Source: Blastococcus sp. TF02-09 (GTDB lineage: Bacteria; Actinomycetota; Actinomycetes; Mycobacteriales; Geodermatophilaceae). From it: 64,000 nt of DNA. The stretch's first letter is position 1, and every line of letters begins with the position of its first letter. The notes beneath the pieces were generated by a model. The model had not been told where the DNA came from. It made no database searches and was given only the letters and a program-made list of their open reading frames with translations. Location of the stretch: contig NZ_QOHH01000005.1 in NCBI RefSeq assembly GCF_003319105.1, positions 233,786-297,785 on the forward strand, written 5' to 3'. Positions 50,886-59,777 of this stretch are shown here, piece by piece. Made by a program: the position numbers and the translations under genes.

Positions 50886-51844
50886 GAGTGACCCTCCTCG
50901 TGCGTGGTGTCCTGGGTGGCGGCGCCGGCGGGTGCCGCGTCGGCCGGCGGGGTGCCGGTGGTGGCGGAGTCGATGCCCGGCAGCAGCGCGTTGGCCTCCG
51001 CCGAGGCGGTCGAGAGGACGACGACGTCGACGCGGCGGTTGACGGTGATCGCCGCGGGGTCGGAGATGGGCACCAGCGGCTTCGTGGACGAGTAGCCGGC
51101 AGCGGACATCCGGTCCTCGGGCACGCCGTCGGAGCTCAGGTACCGCAGCACCGTGCTCGCCCGCCAGCCCGACAGCTCCCAGTTCGACGGCCACCGGCCG
51201 CCGCGGGTGACGGGCAGGTGGTTGGCGTGGCCCTCCACCCGCATCACGTTGGGCAGCCCGGTCAGCGTGGGGGCGACCGCGGAGAGGATCGCCCTGCCCT
51301 CGGGCCGCAGCACCGCCTCCTCGGCGTCGAAGAGCACGGCGTCGGCGACGATGTGCACCACCAGGCCGCGCTCGTCGATCTCGAACCGCGCGGCGTCGGG
51401 GTAGCCGGCCTCGGCCAGCGCGGCCGCCAGCTGGTCGCGGGCCGCGGCGAGCTCGTCGTAGGCGCCCTGCGCCTCGTTGGCCACCCGCTGGGCGCGCTCG
51501 GCGGCCGCGGTGGCGGCCGCCTGGTCGACCTCGGCCTCGGACACGGTCGGGTCCGAGGGGATGGCCGAGGCGATGTCGACGGCGCCGGGCAGGCCGTCGA
51601 GGACCGATCCCTCGGGGGTGGGCCCGGGGCTGACGGTGATGGGCCCGCCGAAGCTCTCGGCGAGACCCTTGGCCAGGGCGGCGAACTTCTGCTCGTCCAC
51701 CTTGCTCATCGCGAAGAGCACGACGAACAGCACGAAGAGCAGCGTCATCATGTCGAACGCGGAGACCAGCCACCGTTCGTGGTTCTCGTGCTCCTCGTGC
51801 TCCTCGTGCTTCTTCCGCCGGCCGCCGCCGTGGCCGGCACTCAC
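50882..51844 (-). CDS. motB: Flagellar stator protein MotB
   Basis: 320 residues. Cytoplasmic N-terminus rich in His/Glu (KKHEEHEEHENHERW), one membrane helix with the proton-binding Asp31 (SAFDMMTLLFVLFVVLFAMS), a coiled linker, and a C-terminal OmpA peptidoglycan-binding domain (VMRVEGHANHLPV, NWELSGWRASTVLRYL, NRRVDVVVL). Asp in the helix and absence of PomB-like features do not by themselves settle H+ versus Na+. GTG 51844 overlaps the motA stop. Confidence 0.95.
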   Translation of the reverse strand: MSAGHGGGRRKKHEEHEEHENHERWLVSAFDMMTLLFVLFVVLFAMSKVDEQKFAALAKGLAESFGGPITVSPGPTPEGSVLDGLPGAVDIASAIPSDPTVSEAEVDQAAATAAAERAQRVANEAQGAYDELAAARDQLAAALAEAGYPDAARFEIDERGLVVHIVADAVLFDAEEAVLRPEGRAILSAVAPTLTGLPNVMRVEGHANHLPVTRGGRWPSNWELSGWRASTVLRYLSSDGVPEDRMSAAGYSSTKPLVPISDPAAITVNRRVDVVVLSTASAEANALLPGIDSATTGTPPADAAPAGAATQDTTHEEGHS

Positions 51845-52611
51845 GCTGCTTCCTTGGCCAGCTCGCTCGGCGGGATGAGTGCGTTGAGCTTCTGGCGGAC
51901 CGCGCGCGGGCTGGTGCCCGCCTGGATCTCGGCGATGCCCTCGACGAGCAGCTCCATCTGGGCGGCCTGCAGCTCGCTGACCCGGAGGATCTTGGCGCCC
52001 ATCGGCAGGAACCAGAAGTTGGCGGCCATGACGCCCCACAGGGTGGCGATGAACGCCGCGGAGACCATCGGGCCGAGCAGGTCAGGGTTCTGCAGGTTGG
52101 CCATCACGTTCATCAGGCCGACGATGCAGCCGAGGATGCCGATGGTCGGCGCGTAGCCGCCCATGGCGTTCATGAACTTGGCGGCGACCTTGTCCTCGGC
52201 CTTCTTGGCCGAGATCTCGCTCTCCAGGACGGTCCGCAGCTCCTCGGGGTCGGTGCCGTCGATGCCCATCTGCAGGCCGCGCTTGAGGAACGGGTCCTCG
52301 ATGGCCTTCACCTGGGCCTCCAGCGCCAGCAGGCCCTCCTTGCGGGCCTTCTCGGCGAGGCTCACCAGCGTCTGGATCTGCTCGGTGGGCGCCGGGACCT
52401 TGCTCGGGATCAGGGCCATCTTGAACCAGGCGGGCATCTTCTTGAGGTCGGCCATCGTCTGGCTGGCGATGGCCGCACCGAAGGTCGCGATGACGACGAG
52501 GACGATCGCCGGCAGGAAGATCAGCGCCCCCGGGGAGACGCCCTCGAGGGTCATGAAGACGAACAGGGCGACGACGGAGACGCCGAAGCCCAGCAGGGTC
52601 ACCGGATCCAT
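51841..52611 (-). CDS. motA: Flagellar stator protein MotA
   Basis: 256 residues with four helices, two near each end, and a large cytoplasmic loop. Features: MDPVTLLGFGVSVVALFVF, DLKKMPAWFKMALIP, YAPTIGILGCIVGLMNVM (in parts) and AAFIATLWGVMAANFWFLPMG, where the conserved Pro/Thr/Ala residues line the ion path. C-terminal ELLVEGIAEIQAGTSPRAVRQKL. Starts 3 nt after flbD. Confidence 0.96.
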   Translation of the reverse strand: MDPVTLLGFGVSVVALFVFMTLEGVSPGALIFLPAIVLVVIATFGAAIASQTMADLKKMPAWFKMALIPSKVPAPTEQIQTLVSLAEKARKEGLLALEAQVKAIEDPFLKRGLQMGIDGTDPEELRTVLESEISAKKAEDKVAAKFMNAMGGYAPTIGILGCIVGLMNVMANLQNPDLLGPMVSAAFIATLWGVMAANFWFLPMGAKILRVSELQAAQMELLVEGIAEIQAGTSPRAVRQKLNALIPPSELAKEAA

Positions 52612-52614
52612 CGG

Positions 52615-52893
52615 TCAGCGCTCCTCGCTGCCCGGGAAGGGCACGACGGAGGAGACGCCGGCCAGCTCGGGCCGGTCGGGGCGGTACTCGCCGCGGTCCA
52701 TCTCGTAGGAGGTCGCGAGGATCCCCGCGCGGTACTCGAGGATCTCCCGGATCACCTCGTCCACGGTCTCCTTGACGACGTACCGGGTGCCGTCCGCGAG
52801 GAACACGACGGTGTCGGGGTGAGCCTCGACCCGCTCGATGAGGTCGGGGTTGAGCGCGAACTGCTCCCCGTTCAGGCGGGTCACTCGGATCAC
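52615..52893 (-). CDS. flbD: FlbD family flagellar protein
   Basis: 92 residues. MIRVTRLNGEQFALNPDLIE, VEAHPDTVVFLADGTRYVVKETVDEVI are the FlbD core; a ~25-residue tail (YRPDRPELAGVSSVVPFPG) is additional. These small proteins sit between flgE and motA in Gram-positive flagellar operons; SwrD of Bacillus, the characterised homologue, raises motor torque. Here the position next to motAB supports the same role. GTG 52893. Confidence 0.93.
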   Translation of the reverse strand: MIRVTRLNGEQFALNPDLIERVEAHPDTVVFLADGTRYVVKETVDEVIREILEYRAGILATSYEMDRGEYRPDRPELAGVSSVVPFPGSEER

Positions 52894-53011
52894 GGGACGG
52901 TCCTCTTGCTCGGTGGGGCTGGGATGGGGTGGGCGGGAGGGGGAAGGAAGGGCGGGGAAACGTCACGGTCACCATCGGCCCGGGACGGCGGGTCCTTGAG
53001 CCGAGGACCGA

Positions 53012-53049
53012 CCGGCCCGTAGCAGGACGGGGGTCCTGCCACGGGCCGG
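53012..53049 (-). terminator. Hairpin after flgE
   Basis: CCGGCCCGTAGCAGGAC pairs with GTCCTGCCACGGGCCGG (one mismatch) 12 nt past the flgE stop. The 167-nt gap 52894-53060 may therefore split the operon into an early hook-basal body part and a later motor/export part. Confidence 0.6.
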
Positions 53050-53060
53050 GGCGTCAGCTA

Positions 53061-54329
53061 TCAGCGCTTGAGGTTGACCAGGTCCTGCAGGAGCTCGTCG
53101 GAGGCCGTGATCACGCGGCTGTTGGCCTGGAACCCGCGCTGGGCGACGATCAGGCTGGTGAACTCCTCGGAGAGGTCGACGTTCGACATCTCGAGGGCGC
53201 CGGAGGAGAGGATGCCGCGGCCGCCGACGCCGGCGACCCCGACCATCGCCTCACCGGAGTTCTGCCCCACGCGGAACGAGGAGTTGCCCGCCTTCTCCAG
53301 GCCGCTCGGGTTGTTGAACGACGCCATCGACAGCTGGCCCAGGTCCTGCCGCAGCCCGTTGGAGTAGGTGCCGGTGATGGTGCCGTCGTTGGAGAGCTCG
53401 AAGCCCTGCAGCGAGCCCTGCGCGTACCCGTCGACGTCGGTCGGGACGACCTCGCTCTTGCCGCCGAACTGGGTCAGCTCCCCGAGGTCGATGGTCACCG
53501 GGTCGGGCCAGGCCACCGCGCCGGGCGCGAAGCGGATCTGGCCGGCCGGGGCGGTCATCGCGCCGTCCACGGGGTCGAACCGCACGATGCCGTCGAAGGG
53601 GGTGCCGTCGGCGTTGCTCAGCGCGAGAGCCGGCGCCGGCGTCGCGGGGTCGTTGTCGTCGTCGCCGTTGTTGACGACCAGCTCCCACTCGTTCTCGGCC
53701 ACCTTGGTGAAGGTGTAGGTCACCTGCTGCGCCACGCCCAGCTGGTCGAACATGCGCACCGGGGTCTGGACGAACGCGCCGATGGCGGCCGCGGAGTTCA
53801 GGTTGCCGCCCAGCGCGGAGCTGCCGGTGGGCTCGGGGGGCACGGTCGCGCCGTAGGGGACGAAGAGGTCCTCGATCGGCCCGTTCGCGTTGATGGCGCC
53901 GGTCGCGTCGGCCCGCCACCCCTGGAGGATGCTGCCGTCCGGGGTGGTCAGCCGGCCGTTGGCGTCGAAGTCGAAGGAGCCGGCGCGGGTGTAGAGCTGC
54001 TCGCCGCCGGGGCCGCGGGTCACGAAGAAGCCGTCGCCCTCGATCATGAAGTCGGTCGAGCGGCCGGTGGACTGGGCGGCGCCGTTGGTCCAGTTGGTGG
54101 TGATGGCGGCGAGCTTGACGCCCAGGCCGATCTGGGCCGGGTTCGTGCCACCGCGCTCGGCGGCGGGGGCGCCACCGGCGCGCACGACCTGCGAGAGCGT
54201 GTCCTGGAAGACGGTGGAACTGCTCTTGTAGCCGACGGTGTTGACGTTGGCGATGTTGTTGCCGGTGACGTCCATCTTCGCCTGGTGGGCCTTGAGGCCG
54301 GAGATGGCGGAGAACATGGAGCGGAGCAT
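53061..54329 (-). CDS. flgE: Flagellar hook protein FlgE
   Basis: 422 residues. N-terminal rod-type motif SMFSAISGLKAHQAKMDVTG then NNIANVNTVGYKSS; inner part DFMIEGDGFFVTRGP and YTRAGSFDFDANGRLTTPDG; C-terminal NVDLSEEFTSLIVAQRGFQANSRVI. The central Ala/Asp/Pro-rich region (PGDDDNDPATPAPALAL-like) is the exposed hook domain. No separate flgF or flgG gene is present in the operon. ATG 54329. Confidence 0.95.
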   Translation of the reverse strand: MLRSMFSAISGLKAHQAKMDVTGNNIANVNTVGYKSSSTVFQDTLSQVVRAGGAPAAERGGTNPAQIGLGVKLAAITTNWTNGAAQSTGRSTDFMIEGDGFFVTRGPGGEQLYTRAGSFDFDANGRLTTPDGSILQGWRADATGAINANGPIEDLFVPYGATVPPEPTGSSALGGNLNSAAAIGAFVQTPVRMFDQLGVAQQVTYTFTKVAENEWELVVNNGDDDNDPATPAPALALSNADGTPFDGIVRFDPVDGAMTAPAGQIRFAPGAVAWPDPVTIDLGELTQFGGKSEVVPTDVDGYAQGSLQGFELSNDGTITGTYSNGLRQDLGQLSMASFNNPSGLEKAGNSSFRVGQNSGEAMVGVAGVGGRGILSSGALEMSNVDLSEEFTSLIVAQRGFQANSRVITASDELLQDLVNLKR

Positions 54330-54366
54330 GCGGAGGATCTCCTCGGGTGTCGGGGCGGGGCGGTGA

Positions 54367-54825
54367 TCAGGACGCCGCGGAGGAGCTCGTCCGTGAGCTC
54401 GGCGTGGGGGTGGAGAGGGCGGTGATCCGGCCGACCTGGACCTCCTTGCCGTCGACGACGGCGACGGCCTCGGTCTTGCCGGAGGCGAGGCGGACGGAGG
54501 AGACGAGGCCGCTGACGCTGGCCCCGGTGGCGTCGGTGTAGGTGACCGTGCGGCCGACCATCGCGCCGGCGGCCGCGTGCTCCTGGAGCACCAGCGCGGT
54601 GGCGCTCTGGGTGGCGAGCTGCTCGAGCTTCTCCACCTGCGTGAACGTCGCCGTCTGCGCGATCATCTGCGAGCTGTCGACCGGCTTGGAGGGGTCCTGG
54701 TAGCGCATCTGGGCGACCAGGAGCTTGAGGAACGTGTCCTTGCCCATCTGGCCCTTGCGTTCGACCTGCTGGGTTGCGGTGTACGTGGCGATGCCGCCCT
54801 GGGTGCCGCCGACGGGGTCCGTCAT
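54367..54825 (-). CDS. flgD: Flagellar hook cap protein FlgD
   Basis: 152 residues, the short form. Core motif MGKDTFLKLLVAQMRYQDPSKPVDSS and AQTATFTQVEKLEQLA; ends with a Ser/Thr-rich tail. It lacks the C-terminal Tudor/Ig domains of enteric FlgD. A hook-assembly cap. Follows fliK after 15 nt. Confidence 0.94.
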   Translation of the reverse strand: MTDPVGGTQGGIATYTATQQVERKGQMGKDTFLKLLVAQMRYQDPSKPVDSSQMIAQTATFTQVEKLEQLATQSATALVLQEHAAAGAMVGRTVTYTDATGASVSGLVSSVRLASGKTEAVAVVDGKEVQVGRITALSTPTPSSRTSSSAAS

Positions 54826-54840
54826 GGGTGGGTCTCCTGT

Positions 54841-56232
54841 TCAGACACGGACGTCGACGCCCGACGACGCCGAGCCGGTGGTCGGGACGGTCCTGGTCTC
54901 TCCGCTATCGGCAGTGCGCAGCCAGGGTCGTGACCGTCCGTCGGCCGGGGCCTGCTGGCCGGGGCGGTCGCCGAAGCCCTGCTGGGCCTGCTGGCCGGCG
55001 GCGTGCCGGTCGAGCCACGACCCGCCGCTGTCCTCGGTCACCTCGAGCGTCGAGGTGGTCAGGCCCGCGGACTCCAGGTCGCGGCGCAGGTCGGGCAGCG
55101 CGTCGAGCAGCGCGGCGCGGCCCTGCTCGTGCGCCCCGCGGAGGACCAGGTCGACGGTGCCCTGGGTGACGGTCACCGAGACCTCCACCGGGCCCAGCGT
55201 CTCCGGGGTGAGGACCAGGGTCATGGTGTGCGAGCCGTCTGGCGCACCCCGCAGCACGGCCACCTGCCGGGCGACCTGGGTGGCCACGGGCTGGCTCGCC
55301 GCGGCACCGGTCGCGCCCTCGGCATCCCGGGTCGCGGCCGTCGAGGTGGGCGCCGGGCCGGAGACCGCGCCCGTGACCGGCTCGGCCGAGCCGTCGCCGG
55401 CCGGCGCACCGCCGGCGTCCTGGCCCGCCGCCCCGGTGTCGGCAGCGCCGGCGCCGGCGACCGGCAGGTCGGCGGCCGGCAGGTCTGCGCCCGGTACCGG
55501 GGCGGGGGAGGCCACGTCGTCGGTCGCGGGCCCCGGTGCCGGAGCCGTGACCGTGGCGTCCGCGAGTCCGGCCGGCGTCGCTGCCGGAAGCGCCTCCGCC
55601 ACGACGACGGTGGAGCCGAGGGCTGCGAGGACGCCGGACGACGCGAGGGCCGGTCCGGCCCCCGTCGCCGGTGTTGCCGGCGCAGCGGGTGCGGCGCCGT
55701 CGGGGGCGGTGACCACGTCGAGGAGCGGTCCGCCCGGGACCGTCGGTGCGCTGCCGCCCGGGAGGACGGCGGGGGTTCCCGTCCCGGTGGCGGGTGCGGC
55801 CGAGGACGTGGCGGCCGGGTCGGGGAGGGCCGGCACGGGACCCGCCGCAGCGGCCACCGGTCCGGTCCCGCCGGCGACGCCGGTGAGAGCCGGGACGGTC
55901 GTGTCGGTGGCGGCGGCACCGGCGTCGACGGGCGAGCCCGGAGCCTGCGTCGTCCCGAGGGCGAAGGCGAACAGGGCGGCGCCGAGGTCGACGAGCGGGG
56001 GAGCGGCGGCGACCGCGCCCTCCACCGGCACCGCGGCGGCAGCCGGCGAGCCGGGGTCCTGCGACTGCCCCTCGTCCGCTGCGTCGTCGTCGACCTGGCC
56101 GCGGCTCTCGGAGAGGGCGCCGTCCAGCGCGGAGGCGAAGGGTGCGGCGCTCTCGGCACCTCCGGCGTCCGGGCTCCCCCCGGTCGAGGGCGTGCGGACC
56201 GCGGGTGCGGCCGGCGTCACGGGTGCAGTCAT
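54841..56232 (-). CDS. fliK: Flagellar hook-length control protein FliK
   Basis: 463 residues. The first ~310 are Ala/Pro/Gly/Thr-rich, low complexity and probably unfolded, as expected of the ruler part. The C-terminal Flg_hook domain is clear: VARQVAVLRGAPDGSHTMTLVL, TPETLGPVEVSVTVTQGTVDLVL and ALPDLRRDLESAGLTTSTLEV. It would signal FlhB to change specificity when the hook is complete. ATG 56232 overlaps the upstream stop by 4 nt. Confidence 0.9.
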   Translation of the reverse strand: MTAPVTPAAPAVRTPSTGGSPDAGGAESAAPFASALDGALSESRGQVDDDAADEGQSQDPGSPAAAAVPVEGAVAAAPPLVDLGAALFAFALGTTQAPGSPVDAGAAATDTTVPALTGVAGGTGPVAAAAGPVPALPDPAATSSAAPATGTGTPAVLPGGSAPTVPGGPLLDVVTAPDGAAPAAPATPATGAGPALASSGVLAALGSTVVVAEALPAATPAGLADATVTAPAPGPATDDVASPAPVPGADLPAADLPVAGAGAADTGAAGQDAGGAPAGDGSAEPVTGAVSGPAPTSTAATRDAEGATGAAASQPVATQVARQVAVLRGAPDGSHTMTLVLTPETLGPVEVSVTVTQGTVDLVLRGAHEQGRAALLDALPDLRRDLESAGLTTSTLEVTEDSGGSWLDRHAAGQQAQQGFGDRPGQQAPADGRSRPWLRTADSGETRTVPTTGSASSGVDVRV

Positions 56233-57185
56233 CGGTAGCCCTCCGCCTTGCTCATGACGTTGCGGACGTAGTTCTGGGTCTCGGCGTAGGGCGGGATGCC
56301 GCCGTAGCGGCTCACCGTCCCCGGGCCGGCGTTGTAGGCCGCCAGCGCGAGCTCGGTGGAACCGAACTGGCCGGTCAGCTGCTTGAGGTAGCGGGCGGCG
56401 CCGTCGACGGCCGAGGCCGGGTCGAGGGCGTCGACCCCCAGCCCCTGGGCCGTGGCCGGCATGAACTGCATGAGGCCCTGGGCGCCGGCGGAGGAGACCG
56501 CGCCGGCGTCGAAGTTCGACTCCACGGAGGCGACGGCGGCCAGCAGCGAGGCGTCGACCCCGTGCCGGCCGGCGGCGCTGGTGAACAGGTTCGCGTAGGG
56601 GACCCCCGCGACGCTGCCGCCCCCCGACGTCGTGGCCGTGGTGGCCGGCGCCGCCTGCGGCAGGACCCGCCGGATGGAGGTGGGGTTGCCGACGTCCTGC
56701 ACCTTGACCACCTCGCCGGCCTGCGGGGCGGCGATCATCTTGCCGTCGCCGACGTAGATGCCGACGTGGTCGATGCCGGCCCGCGACGAGGAGTTGTCGA
56801 AGAAGACCAGGTCGCCGGGGCGGGCGTCGGCGAGCGAGGCCACCGCGGTGCCGCTGGTGGCCTGCTGCGAGGAGGTGCGCGGCAGGTCGATGCCCAGGTT
56901 GCCGTAGACGGTCTGCACCAGGCCGGAGCAGTCCAGCCCCTTCGACGGGTCGGTGCCGCCCCACAGGTAGGGGACGCCGAGGTACTTGGTCGCCTCCGCG
57001 ACCACCGCCGTCTCCGACGCCGTCCCGGCCGCGGCCACGGTCGAGCCGACGGAGGTCGACGAGGTGCCGGTGAGCCCGGCGGCGGCCGCCGCCGACGCCC
57101 ACCCGCGGGAGGTCGTCTGCACCTGCGGGGTGAAGCGGGTCTGGATCTCGCTGATCCGGGCCTGCACCGCGGTCAGTCCGTCCAC
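56229..57185 (-). CDS. Bifunctional peptidoglycan hydrolase: NlpC/P60 endopeptidase plus lytic transglycosylase, in the flgJ position
   Basis: 318 residues. NlpC/P60 domain at about 58-165: YLGVPYLWGGTDP, catalytic Cys86 in LDCSGLVQ, His140 in DHVGIYVG. After a Thr/Ala linker, an SLT domain at about 195-318: ASLLAAVASVESNFDAG (catalytic Glu222), SSAGAQGLMQFMPATA and AAYNAGPG. No signal peptide is present, so like FlgJ it is probably exported through the flagellar apparatus to open the wall for the rod. GTG 57185 overlaps fliJ by 13 nt. Confidence 0.92.
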   Translation of the reverse strand: MDGLTAVQARISEIQTRFTPQVQTTSRGWASAAAAAGLTGTSSTSVGSTVAAAGTASETAVVAEATKYLGVPYLWGGTDPSKGLDCSGLVQTVYGNLGIDLPRTSSQQATSGTAVASLADARPGDLVFFDNSSSRAGIDHVGIYVGDGKMIAAPQAGEVVKVQDVGNPTSIRRVLPQAAPATTATTSGGGSVAGVPYANLFTSAAGRHGVDASLLAAVASVESNFDAGAVSSAGAQGLMQFMPATAQGLGVDALDPASAVDGAARYLKQLTGQFGSTELALAAYNAGPGTVSRYGGIPPYAETQNYVRNVMSKAEGYR

Positions 57186-57625
57186 GGGAGCTCCTCCTCG
57201 GTGGTCGCCCGGCCGGCGCGGCCGGTGACCAGGTCGTCGGCCGCGCGCTCCTCGGCGGCTGCCTCGGCGTGCTGCTGGGCCTCGCGGTGGCGCTCGCGCA
57301 GCCGTTCCAGCGCCTTGGTGCGCTGCGCGGCCGCCGTCCACTGCGCGCGGACCGCCTCGGCCTGCTCGGCCGCGGCGACGGCGGCGGCGCGGGCGTCGGA
57401 GGCGTCGGACGCGGCGAAGCGCAGCACCGTCATGGCGGCCAGGAAGTCGCCCGCGGGGAGCGAGCGGGGCAGCGAGGCCGAGGCCAGCGCCGTCTCGTGG
57501 TCGGACGCGCGCCGGGCCGCGTCCGACGCCGCAGCGGCGGCACGGGCCGAGGCGACGGCCGCGGCACGCTCCTGGGTGCGGCGCAGCTCGAGGACCGGCT
57601 GCAGCCGGAAGGCGGCCTTCTTCAC
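57173..57625 (-). CDS. fliJ: Flagellar export chaperone FliJ
   Basis: 150 residues, almost entirely helical and Ala/Arg/Glu-rich, beginning VKKAAFRLQPVLELRRTQE, the usual FliJ opening. It would form the coiled-coil stalk in the FliI hexamer. GTG 57625 overlaps the fliI stop by 4 nt (GTGA), and this start is preferred over the upstream GTG/ATG in the same frame. Low sequence conservation is normal for the family. Confidence 0.85.
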   Translation of the reverse strand: MKKAAFRLQPVLELRRTQERAAAVASARAAAAASDAARRASDHETALASASLPRSLPAGDFLAAMTVLRFAASDASDARAAAVAAAEQAEAVRAQWTAAAQRTKALERLRERHREAQQHAEAAAEERAADDLVTGRAGRATTEEELPWTD

Positions 57626-58953
57626 GAGCGCACGATCCGCTGCAGCCACGCCCACGCCTCGGGCGTCGGCGTCGACTCACCCATCGGCTGCTGCAGGAAC
57701 GCCTCGATCTGCGGGGCGAGGTCGCGGGCCCGGTCGACCAGCGGGTCGCTGCCGGGCTGGTAGGCGCCGATCTCGACGAGCTCCTTGACGTCGCGCAGCG
57801 CGCCCATCATCCGGCGGATCTCGCGGGCGTCGGCCATCTGCGCCGGGGGGACGACGGCGCTCGCGACGCGGGAGATCGACTCGAGCACGTCGATGGCCGG
57901 GAAGTGCCCCACGGTCGCGAGCTTCCGGGTGAGGACGATGTGCCCGTCGAGGATCGAGCGGGCGGTGTCGGCGATCGGCTCGTTGTGGTCGTCGCCCTCG
58001 ACCAGCACGGTGTAGAGCCCGGTGATGGAGCCGACGGAGCCCGTGCCGGCCTTCTCCAGCAGCTGCGGCATCATCGCGAACACGCTCGGCGGGTAGCCGC
58101 GGGTGGCCGGCGGTTCGCCCGCGGAGAGCCCGACCTCCCGCTGGGCCATGGCGGTGCGGGTGATCGAGTCCATGAGCAGCAGGACGTCGCGGCCCTGGTC
58201 GCGGAAGGCCTCGGCGATGCGGGTGGCCACGAAGGCGGCCTTGAGCCGGACCAGCGGCGGCTCGTCGGACGTGGCGACGACGACGACGGTGCGCGCCATG
58301 CCCTCGGCGCCCAGGTTCTCCTCGAGGAACTCCCGGACCTCGCGACCACGCTCGCCGATCAGCCCGATAACGCGGACGTCGGCGTCGGTGCCCCGGGTGA
58401 TCTGGGCGAGCAGGCTGGACTTGCCGACGCCGGAGCCGGCGAAGATGCCGAGGCGCTGCCCCTTGCCGCAGGGGACCAGGGTGTCCAGCGCGCGCACGCC
58501 GAAGGTGAGCGGCTCCTCCACGCGGGTGCGGGACAGCGCGTGCGGCGTCTCGCTGGCGAGGTCGACCCAGGAGACCCGCGCGGCCAGCGGCGGTCCGCCG
58601 TCGACCGGCCGGCCGAGCCCGTCCAGGACGCGGCCCAGCAGCGCCTCGCCGACGGGCACCTGGAGCGGCATGCCGGTGGCCCGGACCGGCGCCCCCGCGT
58701 GGACCCCGGACAGCGTGCCCAGCGGCATGCAGGTGAGTCGGTCGCGCCCGACGGCCACGACCTCGGCCAGCAACGGCCGCGTGGCCGGGTTGATCTCGAC
58801 CAGGTCGCCGACCGCGGCACTGATGCCGTCGACGGAGAGCGTCAGGCCCATCGCGCCGGTGACCACCCCGGTGACCTGGGGGGCGGCGGCGTTCCGGGCC
58901 CGGGTGAGGAGGGAGAGGGGGAGGGCGGGTCGGGTCGGCACGGCTGCGCTCAC
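57622..58953 (-). CDS. fliI: Flagellum-specific ATPase FliI
   Basis: 443 residues, F1-beta-like. P-loop GIFAGSGVGKSSLLAQI (about residue 172), GLIGERGREVREF, Walker B LLLMDSITRTAMAQREVGLS, GEPPATRGYPPSVFA and the C-terminal region RDVKELVEIGAYQPGSDP. Powers unfolding and delivery of export substrates. GTG 58953 overlaps the fliH stop by 4 nt. Confidence 0.97.
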   Translation of the reverse strand: MSAAVPTRPALPLSLLTRARNAAAPQVTGVVTGAMGLTLSVDGISAAVGDLVEINPATRPLLAEVVAVGRDRLTCMPLGTLSGVHAGAPVRATGMPLQVPVGEALLGRVLDGLGRPVDGGPPLAARVSWVDLASETPHALSRTRVEEPLTFGVRALDTLVPCGKGQRLGIFAGSGVGKSSLLAQITRGTDADVRVIGLIGERGREVREFLEENLGAEGMARTVVVVATSDEPPLVRLKAAFVATRIAEAFRDQGRDVLLLMDSITRTAMAQREVGLSAGEPPATRGYPPSVFAMMPQLLEKAGTGSVGSITGLYTVLVEGDDHNEPIADTARSILDGHIVLTRKLATVGHFPAIDVLESISRVASAVVPPAQMADAREIRRMMGALRDVKELVEIGAYQPGSDPLVDRARDLAPQIEAFLQQPMGESTPTPEAWAWLQRIVRS

Positions 58954-59777
58954 GCGGACAGCACCGCCTGGACGCGCTCGAGCGCGGAGACGAGCTGGGC
59001 GTCGATGCGGCGGGAGCCGGTCTCGGCGATCGCGCCGGCCCGCTCGACCGCGGGGTCGCCGACCACGCGCACCGAGTCGGGGAGCCCGGCCAGCGCGTCG
59101 ACCGGGATCTCGGCCAGGTCGTCGGGGTGCACGCGCACGAGGGCGGGGGCATCGGCCGGGCAGAGGGTCAGCGCGCGGCGTACGGCGTCCAGGACGGGCG
59201 AGTCGGCCAGGGCCAGTTCCCGCCCGAGCAGGTCCTCGAGCAGGGTGAGCACCGAGCCGATGACGGTCTCGCGGACGTCCTCCGCCGTCGGCAGCTCGGC
59301 CTCCTCGAGGCGTGCGGCGGCCGCGCCGAGGGCGGCGGTGGCCGAGGCGATCCGCCGTTCCCAGCGCTGCTGTGCCTCGGCCATGCGCTCGGTGGCGGCC
59401 CGCTCGGCCTCCGCGACCACGGCGGCGGCGGCGGCCATGCCCTCGGTCCGCCCGGAGGCGAAACCCTCGGCGTGCGCCTGCGCGCGCAGCCGGTCCAGCT
59501 CCTCGGCGTAGACCTCGCCGAGCCGGAAGCTGGGGCGGCCGCCGGCGACGGGCTGGTCCTCCGCGCGGCGGACCGTCGTCCGGCGCTCGATCGGCGAGGG
59601 CTCGGGGCGCGGCGCGGGGACCTCTGCGTCGCCGAGCCGGCGGTACGGGCGGGCGCTGCTGGCGGCGCCGCCCCGCAGCACGGCGCCCTCGCGGGCCGCC
59701 CGCGGGGCCGGCGCTGCGCCGGCGTCCGCGCTGCGCAGCACGACGGGCAGCGAACCCCGCTCAGGCGACGAACTCAT
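58950..59777 (-). CDS. fliH: Flagellar assembly protein FliH
   Basis: 275 residues. Variable Arg/Ala/Pro-rich N-terminus, then a long Ala/Glu-rich helix (EELDRLRAQAHAEGFASGRTEG, AEAERAATERMAEAQQRWER) and a C-terminal domain with VIGSVLTLLEDLLGRELAL and ALVRVHPDDLAEIPVDAL, typical FliH/V-ATPase E-like. Holds FliI at the C ring. ATG 59777 overlaps fliG by 17 nt. Confidence 0.9.
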   Translation of the reverse strand: MSSSPERGSLPVVLRSADAGAAPAPRAAREGAVLRGGAASSARPYRRLGDAEVPAPRPEPSPIERRTTVRRAEDQPVAGGRPSFRLGEVYAEELDRLRAQAHAEGFASGRTEGMAAAAAVVAEAERAATERMAEAQQRWERRIASATAALGAAAARLEEAELPTAEDVRETVIGSVLTLLEDLLGRELALADSPVLDAVRRALTLCPADAPALVRVHPDDLAEIPVDALAGLPDSVRVVGDPAVERAGAIAETGSRRIDAQLVSALERVQAVLSA

